Source: Paenibacillus xylanexedens (GTDB lineage Bacteria; Bacillota; Bacilli; Paenibacillales; Paenibacillaceae). From it: DNA of 64,000 bases. Position 1 is the stretch's first letter. Every line of letters starts with the position of its first letter. Position numbers and translations under genes: made by a program. The stretch lies in the NCBI RefSeq assembly GCF_007676705.1, contig NZ_VEBF01000006.1:1-64000 (forward strand). The letters are read 5' to 3'. Shown one piece after another: positions 16,025-25,454 of this stretch. The notes below the pieces were generated by a model. That model saw only the letters and a list, made by a program, of their open reading frames with translations, did no database searches and was not told the origin of the DNA.

Positions 16025-17386
16025 TTAAGCTGACTTGCCCGCCTCTCCAAGGATGGCATCTGCCTGTTGTTCAGCCATCTTGGCAGCTGTTTCCTTGGTG
16101 CCCAGACCATTAAACAGCAGGTTCATGAAGATCGCTGTGAAGCTGCCTGCAATGATACCATTACCGAGCATAATCTGAGCCCAGGCCGGTGCCCCTGCGA
16201 ACAGCTCAGGTACAACGGTAACCCCAAGTCCCATACCTACAGAACAAGCGATGACAAACAGATTCTCATGTCGATTCAGATCGACCTGACTGCCGATAAT
16301 CCGAATGCCTGATGATACCACCATGCCGAACAAGGCCACCATGGCTCCGCCAAGAACTGCCCCTGGAACGAGCTGTGCGAGCGCCGCAATCTTCGGTACA
16401 AATCCAATGACCACCAGGATTCCACCAGCCACCACAATGACATCACGCGTCTTCACACGTGTCATCTGTACCAGTCCTACATTTTGCGAATACGTTGTAT
16501 ATGGGAAAGAGTTGAAAATACCACCTAACACAATGGCCAGACCCTCTGCACGATAACCGCGGGCCAGATCCTTGGAAGAAAGGTCCTTGTCCAAAATCTT
16601 GCCCAGAGCCATAAATACGCCTGTGGACTCGGCCACGCTGACAATCGCCACCAGGATCATTGTCAGGATCGGTACAATCTCAAACGTAGGTCTACCAAAG
16701 TAAAACGGCTGAACAACGTGGAACCAGCTTGCATCACGAATAGGGGCAAAGTTCACTTCACCCATGAACCCTGCTGCCACTGTACCTACCAGCAGACCAA
16801 TCAGTACCGAGATGGAACGGATAAAACCTGTAGTGAAACGAGTCATTAAAATGATGAAGAGCAACACGCCGAAACCGAGTAACAAGTTTACTCCACTGCC
16901 GAAATCTTCTGACCCCTGGCCACCGCCCAAATCATGGAAAGCAACTGGAATCAAGGTTAGACCGATAATCGTAACCACCGAACCCGTGACAACGGGTGGA
17001 AAGAGCCGAATAAGCTTCCCAAAGATTCCGGAGAAGATCAATACGAATAGCCCTGAGGCAATAATCGCTCCGTAAATGGCAGATACTCCACTGTTCATCC
17101 CGATTAGGATCATCGGAGACACGGCCTGGAATGCACAACCGAGCATGACAGGCAGCCCTACGCCGAAATATTTATTTCCCCATACCTGAAGCAGTGTAGC
17201 CACACCACATGCGAGCAGGTCAATGGCAATGAGATAGGTTAGTTGTTCCTGTGTAAAGCCCAATGCGTTACTGACGATCAATGGGACAACGACGGCTCCT
17301 GCATACATCGCAAGCACGTGCTGTAGTCCGAGGGAGAACGTTTTGATTGGATGCCGATGCCGCTGAAAAATACGTTCGCGTGCCAT
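16025..17386 (-). CDS. pbuX: Xanthine permease (NCS2 family)
   Basis: A 453-residue polytopic carrier with the NCS2 nucleobase:cation symporter features, including the CAFQAVSPMI region in helix 3 and the NVGLVQMTRVKTRDVIV signature. Imports xanthine with protons. It begins one base after the xpt stop (TAA T ATG) and so is coupled to it. The frame extends to 17464, but those residues overlap xpt and look unlike the family. Under control of the guanine riboswitch at 18291. Confidence 0.94.
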   Translation of the reverse strand: MARERIFQRHRHPIKTFSLGLQHVLAMYAGAVVVPLIVSNALGFTQEQLTYLIAIDLLACGVATLLQVWGNKYFGVGLPVMLGCAFQAVSPMILIGMNSGVSAIYGAIIASGLFVLIFSGIFGKLIRLFPPVVTGSVVTIIGLTLIPVAFHDLGGGQGSEDFGSGVNLLLGFGVLLFIILMTRFTTGFIRSISVLIGLLVGTVAAGFMGEVNFAPIRDASWFHVVQPFYFGRPTFEIVPILTMILVAIVSVAESTGVFMALGKILDKDLSSKDLARGYRAEGLAIVLGGIFNSFPYTTYSQNVGLVQMTRVKTRDVIVVAGGILVVIGFVPKIAALAQLVPGAVLGGAMVALFGMVVSSGIRIIGSQVDLNRHENLFVIACSVGMGLGVTVVPELFAGAPAWAQIMLGNGIIAGSFTAIFMNLLFNGLGTKETAAKMAEQQADAILGEAGKSA

Positions 17387-17387
17387 A

Positions 17388-17975
17388 TTAGTTCGTGCCC
17401 TCCTCGTCCGCAAATGTAACCTGTCCATCCGACAGTGCCCCGATGCGAACCAGCGATTCCACACGGTATCCTGCTTCTTTCAGCAAGCGACCTCCTGGCT
17501 GGAATGCTTTCTCAATAACGATACCGATACCAACCACTTCTGCTCCGACCTGCTCCACAATGCGGGCCAGACCAAATGCTGCTTCACCATTCGCCAGGAA
17601 ATCATCAATTATCAGCACGCGGTCACCAGGCTTCATGAATTTCTTGGCAACGGTAATTTCATTCGTCTCCTGCTTGGTGAAAGAGTATACTTTCTCCACC
17701 AGAATGTCTTCCGTCAGTGTGAGTGACTTCTGCTTCCGTGCAAAAATCAGCGGTACATTCAGTTCCAACGCGGTCATGATGCCTGGTGCAATCCCTGACG
17801 ACTCAATCGTCAGCACACGAGTTATATTCTCGCCTTCAAAGCGGCGAATGAATTCCTTGCCCACTTCCTTCATCAGAACCGGGTCCATCTGGTGGTTCAG
17901 GAATGAATCCACTTTGAGTACTTGCTCGGACAGGACAATGCCTTCCTGTCTTACCTTGTCTTTTAACAGTTGCAT
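17388..17975 (-). CDS. xpt: Xanthine phosphoribosyltransferase
   Basis: A 195-residue PRTase converting xanthine plus PRPP to XMP in purine salvage. The PRPP-binding signature VLIIDDFLANGEAA is intact and the N-terminus (MQLLKDKVRQEGIVLSEQVL) is typical of Xpt. First gene of the riboswitch-controlled xpt-pbuX operon, as in Bacillus. Confidence 0.96.
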   Translation of the reverse strand: MQLLKDKVRQEGIVLSEQVLKVDSFLNHQMDPVLMKEVGKEFIRRFEGENITRVLTIESSGIAPGIMTALELNVPLIFARKQKSLTLTEDILVEKVYSFTKQETNEITVAKKFMKPGDRVLIIDDFLANGEAAFGLARIVEQVGAEVVGIGIVIEKAFQPGGRLLKEAGYRVESLVRIGALSDGQVTFADEEGTN

Positions 17976-18051
17976 GCAATTCTTCCCCCTGAATGCCCTC
18001 TACACAGAAACCCACATGCCAATCCAATCACACGGTAAAAAAACAAAAAAA

Positions 18052-18096
18052 CCGCCTTTTCACACGCTGCGGAAAAACCGGAGACGGGAAAGACGG
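18052..18096 (-). terminator. Riboswitch expression-platform terminator
   Basis: On the minus strand CCGTCTTT pairs with AAAGGCGG (one G-U) and is followed by TTTTTTTG. It lies ~195 nt past the aptamer and ~75 nt before xpt, so guanine binding should favour this hairpin and shut off xpt-pbuX. Confidence 0.65.
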
Positions 18097-18290
18097 ACTT
18101 GTACGTATATGGACAAGCCGTATGGATGCTGCAAGTGCCTGGAAGGATAGATAGAGACATGATGTCACTCTGACACGTCAAGCTCCAAACAGTCTATTCA
18201 GGATCAGATGTGAATCTACCTGAACCTGCTTTTCAGTCAAACTGTCTGAGAATGATCTCATTCCAACCATACAAAATGTTGCAGCATCTT

Positions 18291-18357
18291 TCCCGTAGTC
18301 CGATCATTCCGGTGATCGGGTAGAGACATGCAGGCCTATTCCTGCACATATACGAGT
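18291..18357 (-). ncRNA. Purine (guanine-class) riboswitch aptamer
   Basis: On the minus strand: P1 CTCGTA/TACGGG, P2 GCAGG/CCTGC and P3 CCGATCA/TGATCGG, with conserved junctions TATA and GTCTCTAC. The specificity base in GGACTACGGG is C, which pairs with guanine or hypoxanthine; adenine switches have U here. It precedes xpt-pbuX, the classic target. The stretch 18358-18645 up to mscL has no gene; promoters for both directions must be there. Confidence 0.93.
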
Positions 18358-18645
18358 AACGGCATATTTAATTTTTGGCTCCATGATTCGTTACAATGTA
18401 TGATCGCGAACCTGAATATAAATGGTTAAACATAACTGACAATGTTAGAAGTATACCGAATCGACGGCATGAAATAAAGAAGTATTTTCATGGAAATTGC
18501 GGAAACTTGTCTTAATTTGCAAACAAAGGGTGATTGGAATGTGTTTTTTATGTACAATATGAGGACGGAAGCGCGGATCTGAACGGATAATGCATGGAGA
18601 CGCGGCCTATATTTTGAATTGAATGATCAAAGGAGATATGCAAAC

Positions 18646-19140
18646 ATGAAAGGCGTACTTAAAGAATTCAAGGAATTTGCCGTCCGCGGCAACGTCATCG
18701 ATCTGGCGGTCGGTGTCATTATTGGGGCTGCTTTTGGTAAAATCGTCACATCCCTTGTGAATGATATCATCATGCCCCCGGTTGGAAAACTGCTGGGTGG
18801 AATCGACTTCAGTCAGAAAATCATCAACCTGGATGGGGCTATCAAAACAGCAAACGGACAGGACATCACCACACTCGCTCAAGCCAACGAAGCTGGGGCT
18901 ACTGTGATTGCTTATGGTCAGTTCATCAACGTCATGATTGATTTCCTCATCGTTGCGTTCTGTATCTTCATGCTCGTCAAGGGCATCAATTATCTCAAAA
19001 GCAAAGAACACAAAAAGCCCGAGCCGCAAAAAACGACCAAGGCTTGCAAGTATTGCCTATCCGAAATTCCGGCTGCAGCCACCCGCTGCTCGCACTGTAC
19101 TTCAGAGCTCGAAGCAGAAGGCACCGGCGCTCCGGCATAA
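18646..19140 (+). CDS. mscL: Large-conductance mechanosensitive channel with zinc-ribbon tail
   Basis: A 164-residue protein. Residues 1-~115 are a canonical MscL: N-terminal amphipathic helix (MKGVLKEFKEFAVRGNVIDL), TM1 AVGVIIGAAFGKIVTSLVND and TM2 near VMIDFLIVAFCIFMLVKGIN. It opens under membrane tension to release solutes in osmotic downshock. The tail, residues ~133-164, carries CKYC...CSHC, a small treble-clef/zinc-ribbon motif absent from classical MscL. The ATG at 18646 has AAAGGAG upstream; an ORF extension to 18619 covers the RBS and is rejected. Confidence 0.93.
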   Translation: MKGVLKEFKEFAVRGNVIDLAVGVIIGAAFGKIVTSLVNDIIMPPVGKLLGGIDFSQKIINLDGAIKTANGQDITTLAQANEAGATVIAYGQFINVMIDFLIVAFCIFMLVKGINYLKSKEHKKPEPQKTTKACKYCLSEIPAAATRCSHCTSELEAEGTGAPA

Positions 19141-19286
19141 TCACGTTGAACCTTTAAAGACGCACCGAATGAAATTCCTGATATAAATCCTGATGCGGGG
19201 GACAACCTCTTACTTGCTAGAGTTTATGTATGAAAAGCTAGCCATATGGACTTCATTAACAATGGGTTGCGTAGCTTAAAGGTTTG

Positions 19287-19317
19287 AAGGTTCCACCGTA
19301 AAGGTGGGGCCTTTTTT
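19287..19317 (+). terminator. Terminator downstream of mscL
   Basis: AAGGTTCCACC pairs with GGTGGGGCCTT around a GTAAA loop, followed by TTTT. It lies ~150 bp past the mscL stop. Confidence 0.8.
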
Positions 19318-19381
19318 GTGCTTAACATACATGTGATACATGTGCTCCCCCATGAATGTCATTCGCAGCCATGCTCATGAA

Positions 19382-19684
19382 CTAGAAACGGCGTGGCAGC
19401 AAATGTTCCAGGATCGACTTCAGATCTTTATCTTCTTTGTAAACTTCTTCCCCGGTATCAAGCTCTGTCACGCGAATATATTCAAAGTTTGCCGAAGCAT
19501 CCACTGGCTTGAACAACAATTGAGCCTCATCTTCCAAACGTACATTAAAACCCATATCCTTAAACATGCTGCTTAACTGACTGTTAGCCGGTTCCTGACC
19601 TTGCCCTACAAATATAAGTCCTCTAAGACTTTTACGTTCCTGAGGTTGCGGATAAATCACCTGAAAGTGTACAATGCATTCCAT
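19382..19684 (-). CDS. Hypothetical protein, 100 residues
   Basis: A soluble 100-residue protein (MECIVHFQVIYPQPQERKSL at the N-terminus, LKSILEHLLPRRF at the end). GGGG precedes the ATG by 9 nt. Predicted mixed alpha/beta with no signal peptide. I do not recognise a family. It is divergent from the Nudix gene, sharing the ~80-bp upstream region. Confidence 0.6.
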   Translation of the reverse strand: MECIVHFQVIYPQPQERKSLRGLIFVGQGQEPANSQLSSMFKDMGFNVRLEDEAQLLFKPVDASANFEYIRVTELDTGEEVYKEDKDLKSILEHLLPRRF

Positions 19685-19763
19685 ACGATCGTTCCCCTTT
19701 CGTTTAAAACATACTTTGTGAAATTTTGAACTTTAAAAACTGCTATATAAGGAGATACGTTTC

Positions 19764-20456
19764 ATGACCCCAGAACGTTTCGACATTTATGACGATCAGC
19801 AACATTGGATCGGTACAGCACTGCGCAGTGAGGTGCATGCCAAAGGATATTGGCACCGTTCATTCCACTGCTGGATCGTGCGTGACGAAGGCGAGCAACG
19901 ACGGGTTCTTTTTCAGCGGCGGCGTGATATTAAGGATACCTTCCCCGGATGTTACGACATTACAGCAGCAGGTCATCTCACCGCAGGTGAACAACTGCAA
20001 GACGCCAGTCGTGAGCTGGAGGAAGAACTGGGTGTGAATGTTCCATTCGAGGCACTAACCTATCTATTCACGGCTACACAGCAGCTCCAAGGAGAGGTCG
20101 GTGGTGTTCCATTCGTAGATCGGGAATTCAGTGCGGTCTATGGACTATATCTCAACCAGCCTCTCGAAGCTTATGTTCTGCAGCCCAGCGAGGTGGACAG
20201 CCTGTATGAAGTGCCCCTGGATGATCTGCTCGCCTTGTTTCGTAATGAGATCGACGTGATCCAAGCTACCGGAGTTCAGACCCAGCCGTTGACATCACCG
20301 CCACATTCCATCGGTCATAAGGACCCGTCCAGCGATCATGCAGCTTATGAACCAGAGCGTATCGTTCGCCCGATTCGGGCGAGGGAATTCGTGCCTCATG
20401 GTACAGCTTATTATACGGATGTGCTGGAAGCTCTGTATCACGTGCCCAAAGATTGA
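19764..20456 (+). CDS. Nudix hydrolase, IPP isomerase/YfcD-like
   Basis: A 230-residue cytosolic protein. The Nudix box GHLTAGEQLQDASRELEEEL (from residue 70) fits Gx5Ex7REUxEExGU, so the Mg2+-dependent pyrophosphohydrolase core is intact. The N-terminal part (WHRSFHCWIV...RRRDIKDTFPGCYDIT) resembles the isopentenyl-diphosphate isomerase-like subgroup, but whether it hydrolyses or isomerises cannot be told. RBS AAGGAG. Convergent with the TrmB-like gene. Confidence 0.9.
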   Translation: MTPERFDIYDDQQHWIGTALRSEVHAKGYWHRSFHCWIVRDEGEQRRVLFQRRRDIKDTFPGCYDITAAGHLTAGEQLQDASRELEEELGVNVPFEALTYLFTATQQLQGEVGGVPFVDREFSAVYGLYLNQPLEAYVLQPSEVDSLYEVPLDDLLALFRNEIDVIQATGVQTQPLTSPPHSIGHKDPSSDHAAYEPERIVRPIRAREFVPHGTAYYTDVLEALYHVPKD

Positions 20457-20606
20457 TCACGTAGAGTCCTGTTCAACCCAATCCAGTTCAATCGAATGTT
20501 CATAGCTTCATTTTCTCAAAAATAGCATAACTTCATACCCTTACTATCGACTTGACTGGAAACAGATGCTGTGACGAACATCACTGTCATATCTCAAACC
20601 AGCACA

Positions 20607-20638
20607 AACAGGCGTCTGCCTCTCGGGCAACGCCTGTT
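20607..20638. terminator. Bidirectional terminator between Nudix and TrmB-like genes
   Basis: AACAGGCGT pairs with ACGCCTGTT, with TGCC/GGCA continuing inside the loop. T-run is weak, but the place between convergent genes supports it. The rest of 20457-20725 is empty. Confidence 0.6.
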
Positions 20639-20725
20639 ATATGTACACCCGTATTCGTTACAGCGAGAACAGTATCTGGCACGAGCACATTCACTCAATC
20701 ACATGTCAATTAGTTGTCGATCTGC

Positions 20726-21532
20726 CTAGCTCTTGTCATCCTCTCCTGAAGGAGAAGACCAGTAACGGGCAGAGAGTTCGCCGTACCGATGTCCATAGCG
20801 GGACTCCAGTTCCTCACCCATATCCTGTTCCAATTCATACAATACCAGCTCTTGAGCAAAATGATTCAGCAGCAGTCCGGTCATCACCGGATGCTCCGTA
20901 ACTACGGCCTGTGTGGCGCATGATTCCCCGCGCATGCCCAGCATGCACCAGCGGCGGTCCACCACCAGAGAGAATTTCCGACCATTACCTGTGCCATACA
21001 AAGGCAAACCCGGCCAAGGTACGGGCTGATCCAGCATGCCTTCCCCACCGTCACACGACCATAACAGCCGCACACCCCGAGCTTCAGCCTGCTGTAAGTC
21101 ATTACGCAGTAGCTCCGCCTCTTCACGCCAAACGTCTACGACAATCTCATGCTGAGCCTCAGCCAATTCACGACTCAGATTCTCAAACACATTCTTGTCA
21201 CCTTCGATGTTATAGAAGACAGGCTTCTCCGGTTCACTCTTGGGCATGCTGCTCTGGACATAATCCAGCGAGGTACGCATTTGATCGGAGATCATGCGTG
21301 TCATCTCCTCAGGCTTCAGTACACTATACTTCGCCGGTTCCCCTGGACTACACCGCAAGAATCCACGCTGTTCGAGCCGTTGCAGGGTCGCATATACATT
21401 GGAACGGGACACGCCCAGACGCTTCGCAACCTCATATCCTGAGGCTGATCCCTGACGGGCGAGTTCCACCATAATTTTAGATTCCATCTCGGTAAACCCC
21501 AGATGACGCAAATGATGCAGCAGTTGGTCCAT
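20726..21532 (-). CDS. TrmB-family transcriptional regulator
   Basis: A protein of 268 residues. Residues ~1-75 are a TrmB winged helix-turn-helix (LGFTEMESKIMVELARQGSA, GYEVAKRLGVSRSNVYATLQ). The C-terminal half resembles the phospholipase-D-like/sugar-binding region of TrmB regulators (EIVVDVWREEAELLRNDLQQ). In archaea and some bacteria these respond to sugars; the ligand here is unknown. The ATG at 21532 has GGGGGGACGGG upstream; the longer ORF to 21574 lacks an RBS. Confidence 0.85.
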   Translation of the reverse strand: MDQLLHHLRHLGFTEMESKIMVELARQGSASGYEVAKRLGVSRSNVYATLQRLEQRGFLRCSPGEPAKYSVLKPEEMTRMISDQMRTSLDYVQSSMPKSEPEKPVFYNIEGDKNVFENLSRELAEAQHEIVVDVWREEAELLRNDLQQAEARGVRLLWSCDGGEGMLDQPVPWPGLPLYGTGNGRKFSLVVDRRWCMLGMRGESCATQAVVTEHPVMTGLLLNHFAQELVLYELEQDMGEELESRYGHRYGELSARYWSSPSGEDDKS

Positions 21533-21605
21533 ATTCCCGTCCCCCCATGCTGTCAGCAACCCGCACTGCCTCACACTGATGCGGCAGAGCTTCTACTGCA
21601 TCAGA

Positions 21606-22427
21606 TCAGATCTGTTCGGCACCACAACGCGGACACCACTTCGAACCTTTGGGCAGCTCGGCTGCACAAATCTGACAATTCACCATTTCGCGTGACACTT
21701 CGGTCTGTACGTCCACCGTGTTCACAATCGGGTTATTTTCTTTCCAGTAGCGGATGCGTTCGTCCAGCTCCTGCTGACGCTCACGTTCCCGTTGCATCTC
21801 TTCATCTCTGCGACGTTCCCATTCCGCATCGAACGCTTCCTTTTCTTCCTGGGTAAACTCGGTACTGTTATATTCCGATTCCGTCTCCAGATCGGCTATG
21901 GACGGAATGACCGTGTGATACGGCTCATCTTCCTCCAGTTCCAATTCAGGTGGCGCATCGTAGAAGTTCGGTTCCGGACTATGGGTCTGAGTCTGAGCTA
22001 CGGCTGCCTCCTGTCTCGCAGCTGTGGTGGCTCCTGCGACTCCTGCAGCTCCTACTGTAGGTGCTGGTTTCTTGAATTCACCCAACTTGCGTCCGCATTT
22101 AGGGCAGAAGTTGGCATCCAGGGAAGCGACGTGTCCACACTCGCACAACCGTTCATTCTTGAGCTGTGCAATCTTGTTGCGCAGACCATCAATCTCGTCC
22201 TGCAATTCGTCGCACAGCTGCGACAGATCCACCATCTCTTTTTCTGCACGCGTCATATCCTGTGCCCGATAACCCTCATAGAAGATGCGACCCATATCTG
22301 TAAAATGGACTTCCTGTTCCTGTTGCAAGCCCACAATCTGGTTGTTCAATTTCCCAATCTCAACGGCGTGCTGGGCACGCTCTGTTGCTTTGTTCGCTCC
22401 GTCTTTGATGCGCTGAAGCAGTTTCAT
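21606..22427 (-). CDS. Zinc-ribbon protein with coiled coil
   Basis: A cytoplasmic 273-residue protein. An N-terminal coiled coil (~1-90, IGKLNNQIVGLQQEQEVHF...) is followed by a zinc ribbon CECG...CPKCG (~95-115), a long acidic linker, a second charged helix rich in Glu/Arg, and a C-terminal zinc ribbon CQIC...CPRCG. Such bi-ribbon scaffolds are common and uncharacterised in Paenibacillus. GGAGG lies 7 nt before the ATG at 22427, better than the ATG two codons upstream. It is upstream of the TrmB-like gene by ~75 bp and may be cotranscribed. Confidence 0.75.
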   Translation of the reverse strand: MKLLQRIKDGANKATERAQHAVEIGKLNNQIVGLQQEQEVHFTDMGRIFYEGYRAQDMTRAEKEMVDLSQLCDELQDEIDGLRNKIAQLKNERLCECGHVASLDANFCPKCGRKLGEFKKPAPTVGAAGVAGATTAARQEAAVAQTQTHSPEPNFYDAPPELELEEDEPYHTVIPSIADLETESEYNSTEFTQEEKEAFDAEWERRRDEEMQRERERQQELDERIRYWKENNPIVNTVDVQTEVSREMVNCQICAAELPKGSKWCPRCGAEQI

Positions 22428-22631
22428 GACCATTCCTCCTCTGTCCCGTCAAAACCAATATTATCATTTCAAAATTTTTAGTAGATTAGCATATTACATC
22501 CTTCATGCAAAATGCTCAGGCATATAACTTATACGAAATCATGCCAAAAAGTTGCGTAATCTCGTGCAGGTGCCCGTTTTATACCGATACTGGATGAAAT
22601 CGGGGGCTTTCGTCAAGACCATACGTTCGGG

Positions 22632-22672
22632 TATAATGAAGCTTTGGCCATACTTAACCGCCTGATTAGGCG
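22632..22672 (+). promoter_or_regulatory. -10 element and leader hairpin before the helicase gene
   Basis: In the 350-bp gap upstream of the helicase a consensus TATAAT (22632-22637) lies 17 bp after TCGTCA, a weak -35. The transcript would then carry a small perfect hairpin, CGCCT-GATT..AGGCG (22659-22672). Nothing else is seen in the gap. Confidence 0.4.
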
Positions 22673-22777
22673 ACTAACTCTATCATACCAATTTACAATG
22701 CGATTGTGAAAAGGGCAAATGGTTTACTTTTAACCGGGATAGTCCTATCCCTGAATGCATACAGAGGTGGATGAAAC

Positions 22778-25357
22778 ATGTTAAGTCCGAACTCAACGTT
22801 CTACCCCCGTCCGCTCGGGGTTACCCCGGCGGCGTCCCTGCCCCAGTCCCCGTCTGCTCCGCTGGAGACCAGTCGGCAACTCGTGGGCAGTGATCAACAG
22901 GATGCCTTTTATTTTCGCTCTCTGGAAGAGGCAGGCATCAAGTTAAACGCACCACAAATCTCGGCAGTCCGTCACGGCAGAGGACCCATTCTGACGCTCG
23001 CCGGAGCCGGCTGTGGCAAAACAACTGTGCTGGCTGCAAGAGCTGGCTATCTCATAGAGGTCAGTGGCGTACATGCAGGCAGTATCCTGCTGGTGACGTT
23101 CACCAACAAGGCCGCCACCGAGATGAAAGACCGGATCGCGGCTTTGCCAGGAATACGCCCAGCAGCTGCAAGAGCCGTGCAAGCTCGCACCTTCCACTCT
23201 TTTGCCCTGACATTGCTGCGTCATTACGGTGTGCAGGAAGAGATCTTTGGCGAGTCGCGAGCCCAGCATACGGTGCTGAAGATGCTTCTTCGCCAAAATG
23301 GCATGAGTGAAGCCTTCCAGCCCGAAAGTCTGCTGGCCATGCTGTCCGCATGGAAGATGCAAGGATCGGAAACAACCGATCTGCCTGAGAAATCGCAGGA
23401 AGAACGCGATGCCAAGCGTGTCCTGCTTGGTTACGAAGCCTGGAAGCAGGATCGCGGCAAAATGGATTTTGATGATATTTTGCTACGTGCAGCTGCGCTG
23501 CTTCGTGATCCTGCTGTTCTGGGGCCGCTTCAGAAGCGTTTTCAGTACATTATGGTGGATGAGTTCCAGGATACCAATCATCTGCAATATGAGATTGTAC
23601 AGAAACTGGCTTCCGCCCACCGCAACCTGATGGTTGTGGGAGACGATGACCAGACGATCTATACCTTTAATGGCGCACGCCAGGAATCGATTTTGGAATT
23701 CGATAAAGTATACCCAGGTGCACGCATCGTGACGCTGGATATTAATTATCGCAGTGATGCACGCATTCTGGGACTCGGAAGCGAACTGGTCGCCCGCAAT
23801 AAACGCAGACGTGACAAACGGCTGCGTGCCGCTGGAAACCGCGGCGATGCGCCCCGTTTCGCTACACCCTCCAATGCGGAGGAAGAAGCGGCGTGGGTCG
23901 TAAACCAGCTGTGTCAACAGGTTGAAGAAGGGCAACACACCTATCGTGACATTGCAATTCTTCACCGGACAGCCAGCAGCAGCCGGGCTGTATTTGAGCA
24001 GCTTGTGTTGAAAGATGTGCCTTTTGTACAGCATGGTGCTTCTCCGGTCTTCTATGACCAGTCTCTCATCAGACCCCTGATGGATCATCTGCGTCTGTCC
24101 CTTGATCCACGTGCCATGGATGCTCTCCCCAGTGCATTGGGACCGCTCTACGTATCACGTGATGCGGGTCTGGAGTGGATTCAGCGCTGTGAACAACAAC
24201 AGGCGAAGAAATATCCGCTCATCCATCTGGTGAAATGGGACAAGCTAAAACCGTTCCAGCAGGAACAGGTCAAGGAACGCATTAAGCTGATCAAATCACT
24301 GCACAAACTGAAGCCCATCATTGCCATTCAGGAGATGCGCAGACAGTTCTACGACAAGTATATGGAAAGTGGTGATCCCAGCATCTTCACCCATTATAAG
24401 GAAACGATGCTGGAAACCCTAGATGAATTCGAAGCTGCTGTCAAAAAATTCGAAACGGTGGAAGAGTTCATTCAATTCGCGGATGAGCTCTCCCGCAGAC
24501 ACCGTGAGATGGAATCTCTGCGCCGTGCACAGGACAGTGACGCGGTACAGCTGATGACCATTCACCGGGCCAAAGGACTGGAATTTCCTTGTGTGTACTG
24601 GATTGGAGCCAGTGAAGGCATTGTGCCTCACAGTACAGCACTGCGCCAGGATATTCCTGAGGATCAGAAAGCTGCACTTGCTATGCAGCAGACAGACGCC
24701 GAGCTGGACATGGCGCTGGAAGAAGAACGCAGACTCGCCTATGTTGCCATCACACGGGCCAAGCAGTACTTGTATGTCACCTCCCCCGCAAGCCATCACG
24801 GAAAGCCAGCGGATGTGTCCCGCTTCCTGCTTGAAGCCTTCGGCATGGAAGTTCCGGACAAACGCAAACCTCGTGAGGAGAGCCGGACGAGCGGTCAGAC
24901 TTCATATGGTAAAGGTAATGGACCGTATGCCCGCTCGGGCTCGGGTGCTCGTTCCGAAGGTCGGGATATGGCTCAGCGTCGTGCAATCAGCCACAGTGAC
25001 CGTCGTGAGTTCGAGGTCCACAACGAACGTGACGAGGATCGCCTTGGGGAACGACGTGGCAGTGGTGAAATTCGCAACCATAAGGCATTTAGTACCACAG
25101 GTGTGAGTCCGACAGCTGCAAGTTCCTCCAGTTCAAAGTCGCACACTTCAGGTTCAGGTAATGCTGAGCGTACGGAGACCGTTGCGATCTGGAAATGCAG
25201 TTCGTCCACCTGCAAAGCGTGGCTAAGACAGCAGCCGGCTGTACCTTCAAAAGCAACCAAGAAGGCATCATCGGGCCCTCCCGCCTGTCCCCTGTGCTCA
25301 GGATCGATGGAGGCCGGTACTCGTCAGGTTCCCGTAACGGGGAGATTTGGGAAATAA
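22778..25357 (+). CDS. UvrD/Rep-family ATP-dependent DNA helicase (YjcD-like)
   Basis: An 859-residue superfamily 1A helicase. Q-motif region LNAPQISAVRHG, Walker A AGAGCGKT (the usual Ser is Cys), motif II VDEFQDTN, motif III GDDDQTIYTFNGA, motif V MTIHRAKGLEF and motif VI AYVAITRAKQYLYV are present. From ~690 on, a low-complexity Ser/Arg/Gly linker leads to a C-terminal Cys cluster (CSSSTCKAW ... CPLCSG) that may bind zinc. Probably unwinds DNA in repair. B. subtilis YjcD is the closest relative I can think of. Start codon preceded by AGAGGTGG. Confidence 0.9.
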   Translation: MLSPNSTFYPRPLGVTPAASLPQSPSAPLETSRQLVGSDQQDAFYFRSLEEAGIKLNAPQISAVRHGRGPILTLAGAGCGKTTVLAARAGYLIEVSGVHAGSILLVTFTNKAATEMKDRIAALPGIRPAAARAVQARTFHSFALTLLRHYGVQEEIFGESRAQHTVLKMLLRQNGMSEAFQPESLLAMLSAWKMQGSETTDLPEKSQEERDAKRVLLGYEAWKQDRGKMDFDDILLRAAALLRDPAVLGPLQKRFQYIMVDEFQDTNHLQYEIVQKLASAHRNLMVVGDDDQTIYTFNGARQESILEFDKVYPGARIVTLDINYRSDARILGLGSELVARNKRRRDKRLRAAGNRGDAPRFATPSNAEEEAAWVVNQLCQQVEEGQHTYRDIAILHRTASSSRAVFEQLVLKDVPFVQHGASPVFYDQSLIRPLMDHLRLSLDPRAMDALPSALGPLYVSRDAGLEWIQRCEQQQAKKYPLIHLVKWDKLKPFQQEQVKERIKLIKSLHKLKPIIAIQEMRRQFYDKYMESGDPSIFTHYKETMLETLDEFEAAVKKFETVEEFIQFADELSRRHREMESLRRAQDSDAVQLMTIHRAKGLEFPCVYWIGASEGIVPHSTALRQDIPEDQKAALAMQQTDAELDMALEEERRLAYVAITRAKQYLYVTSPASHHGKPADVSRFLLEAFGMEVPDKRKPREESRTSGQTSYGKGNGPYARSGSGARSEGRDMAQRRAISHSDRREFEVHNERDEDRLGERRGSGEIRNHKAFSTTGVSPTAASSSSSKSHTSGSGNAERTETVAIWKCSSSTCKAWLRQQPAVPSKATKKASSGPPACPLCSGSMEAGTRQVPVTGRFGK

Positions 25358-25454
25358 ACGAAACAGGATACCGTTATGGCTCGTTTCAGGGCGCTTTTTG
25401 CTGTTTATTAACAGTAGAAGCGTCTTTTTTCCATTTCAGAATGGAGGTTGGATT

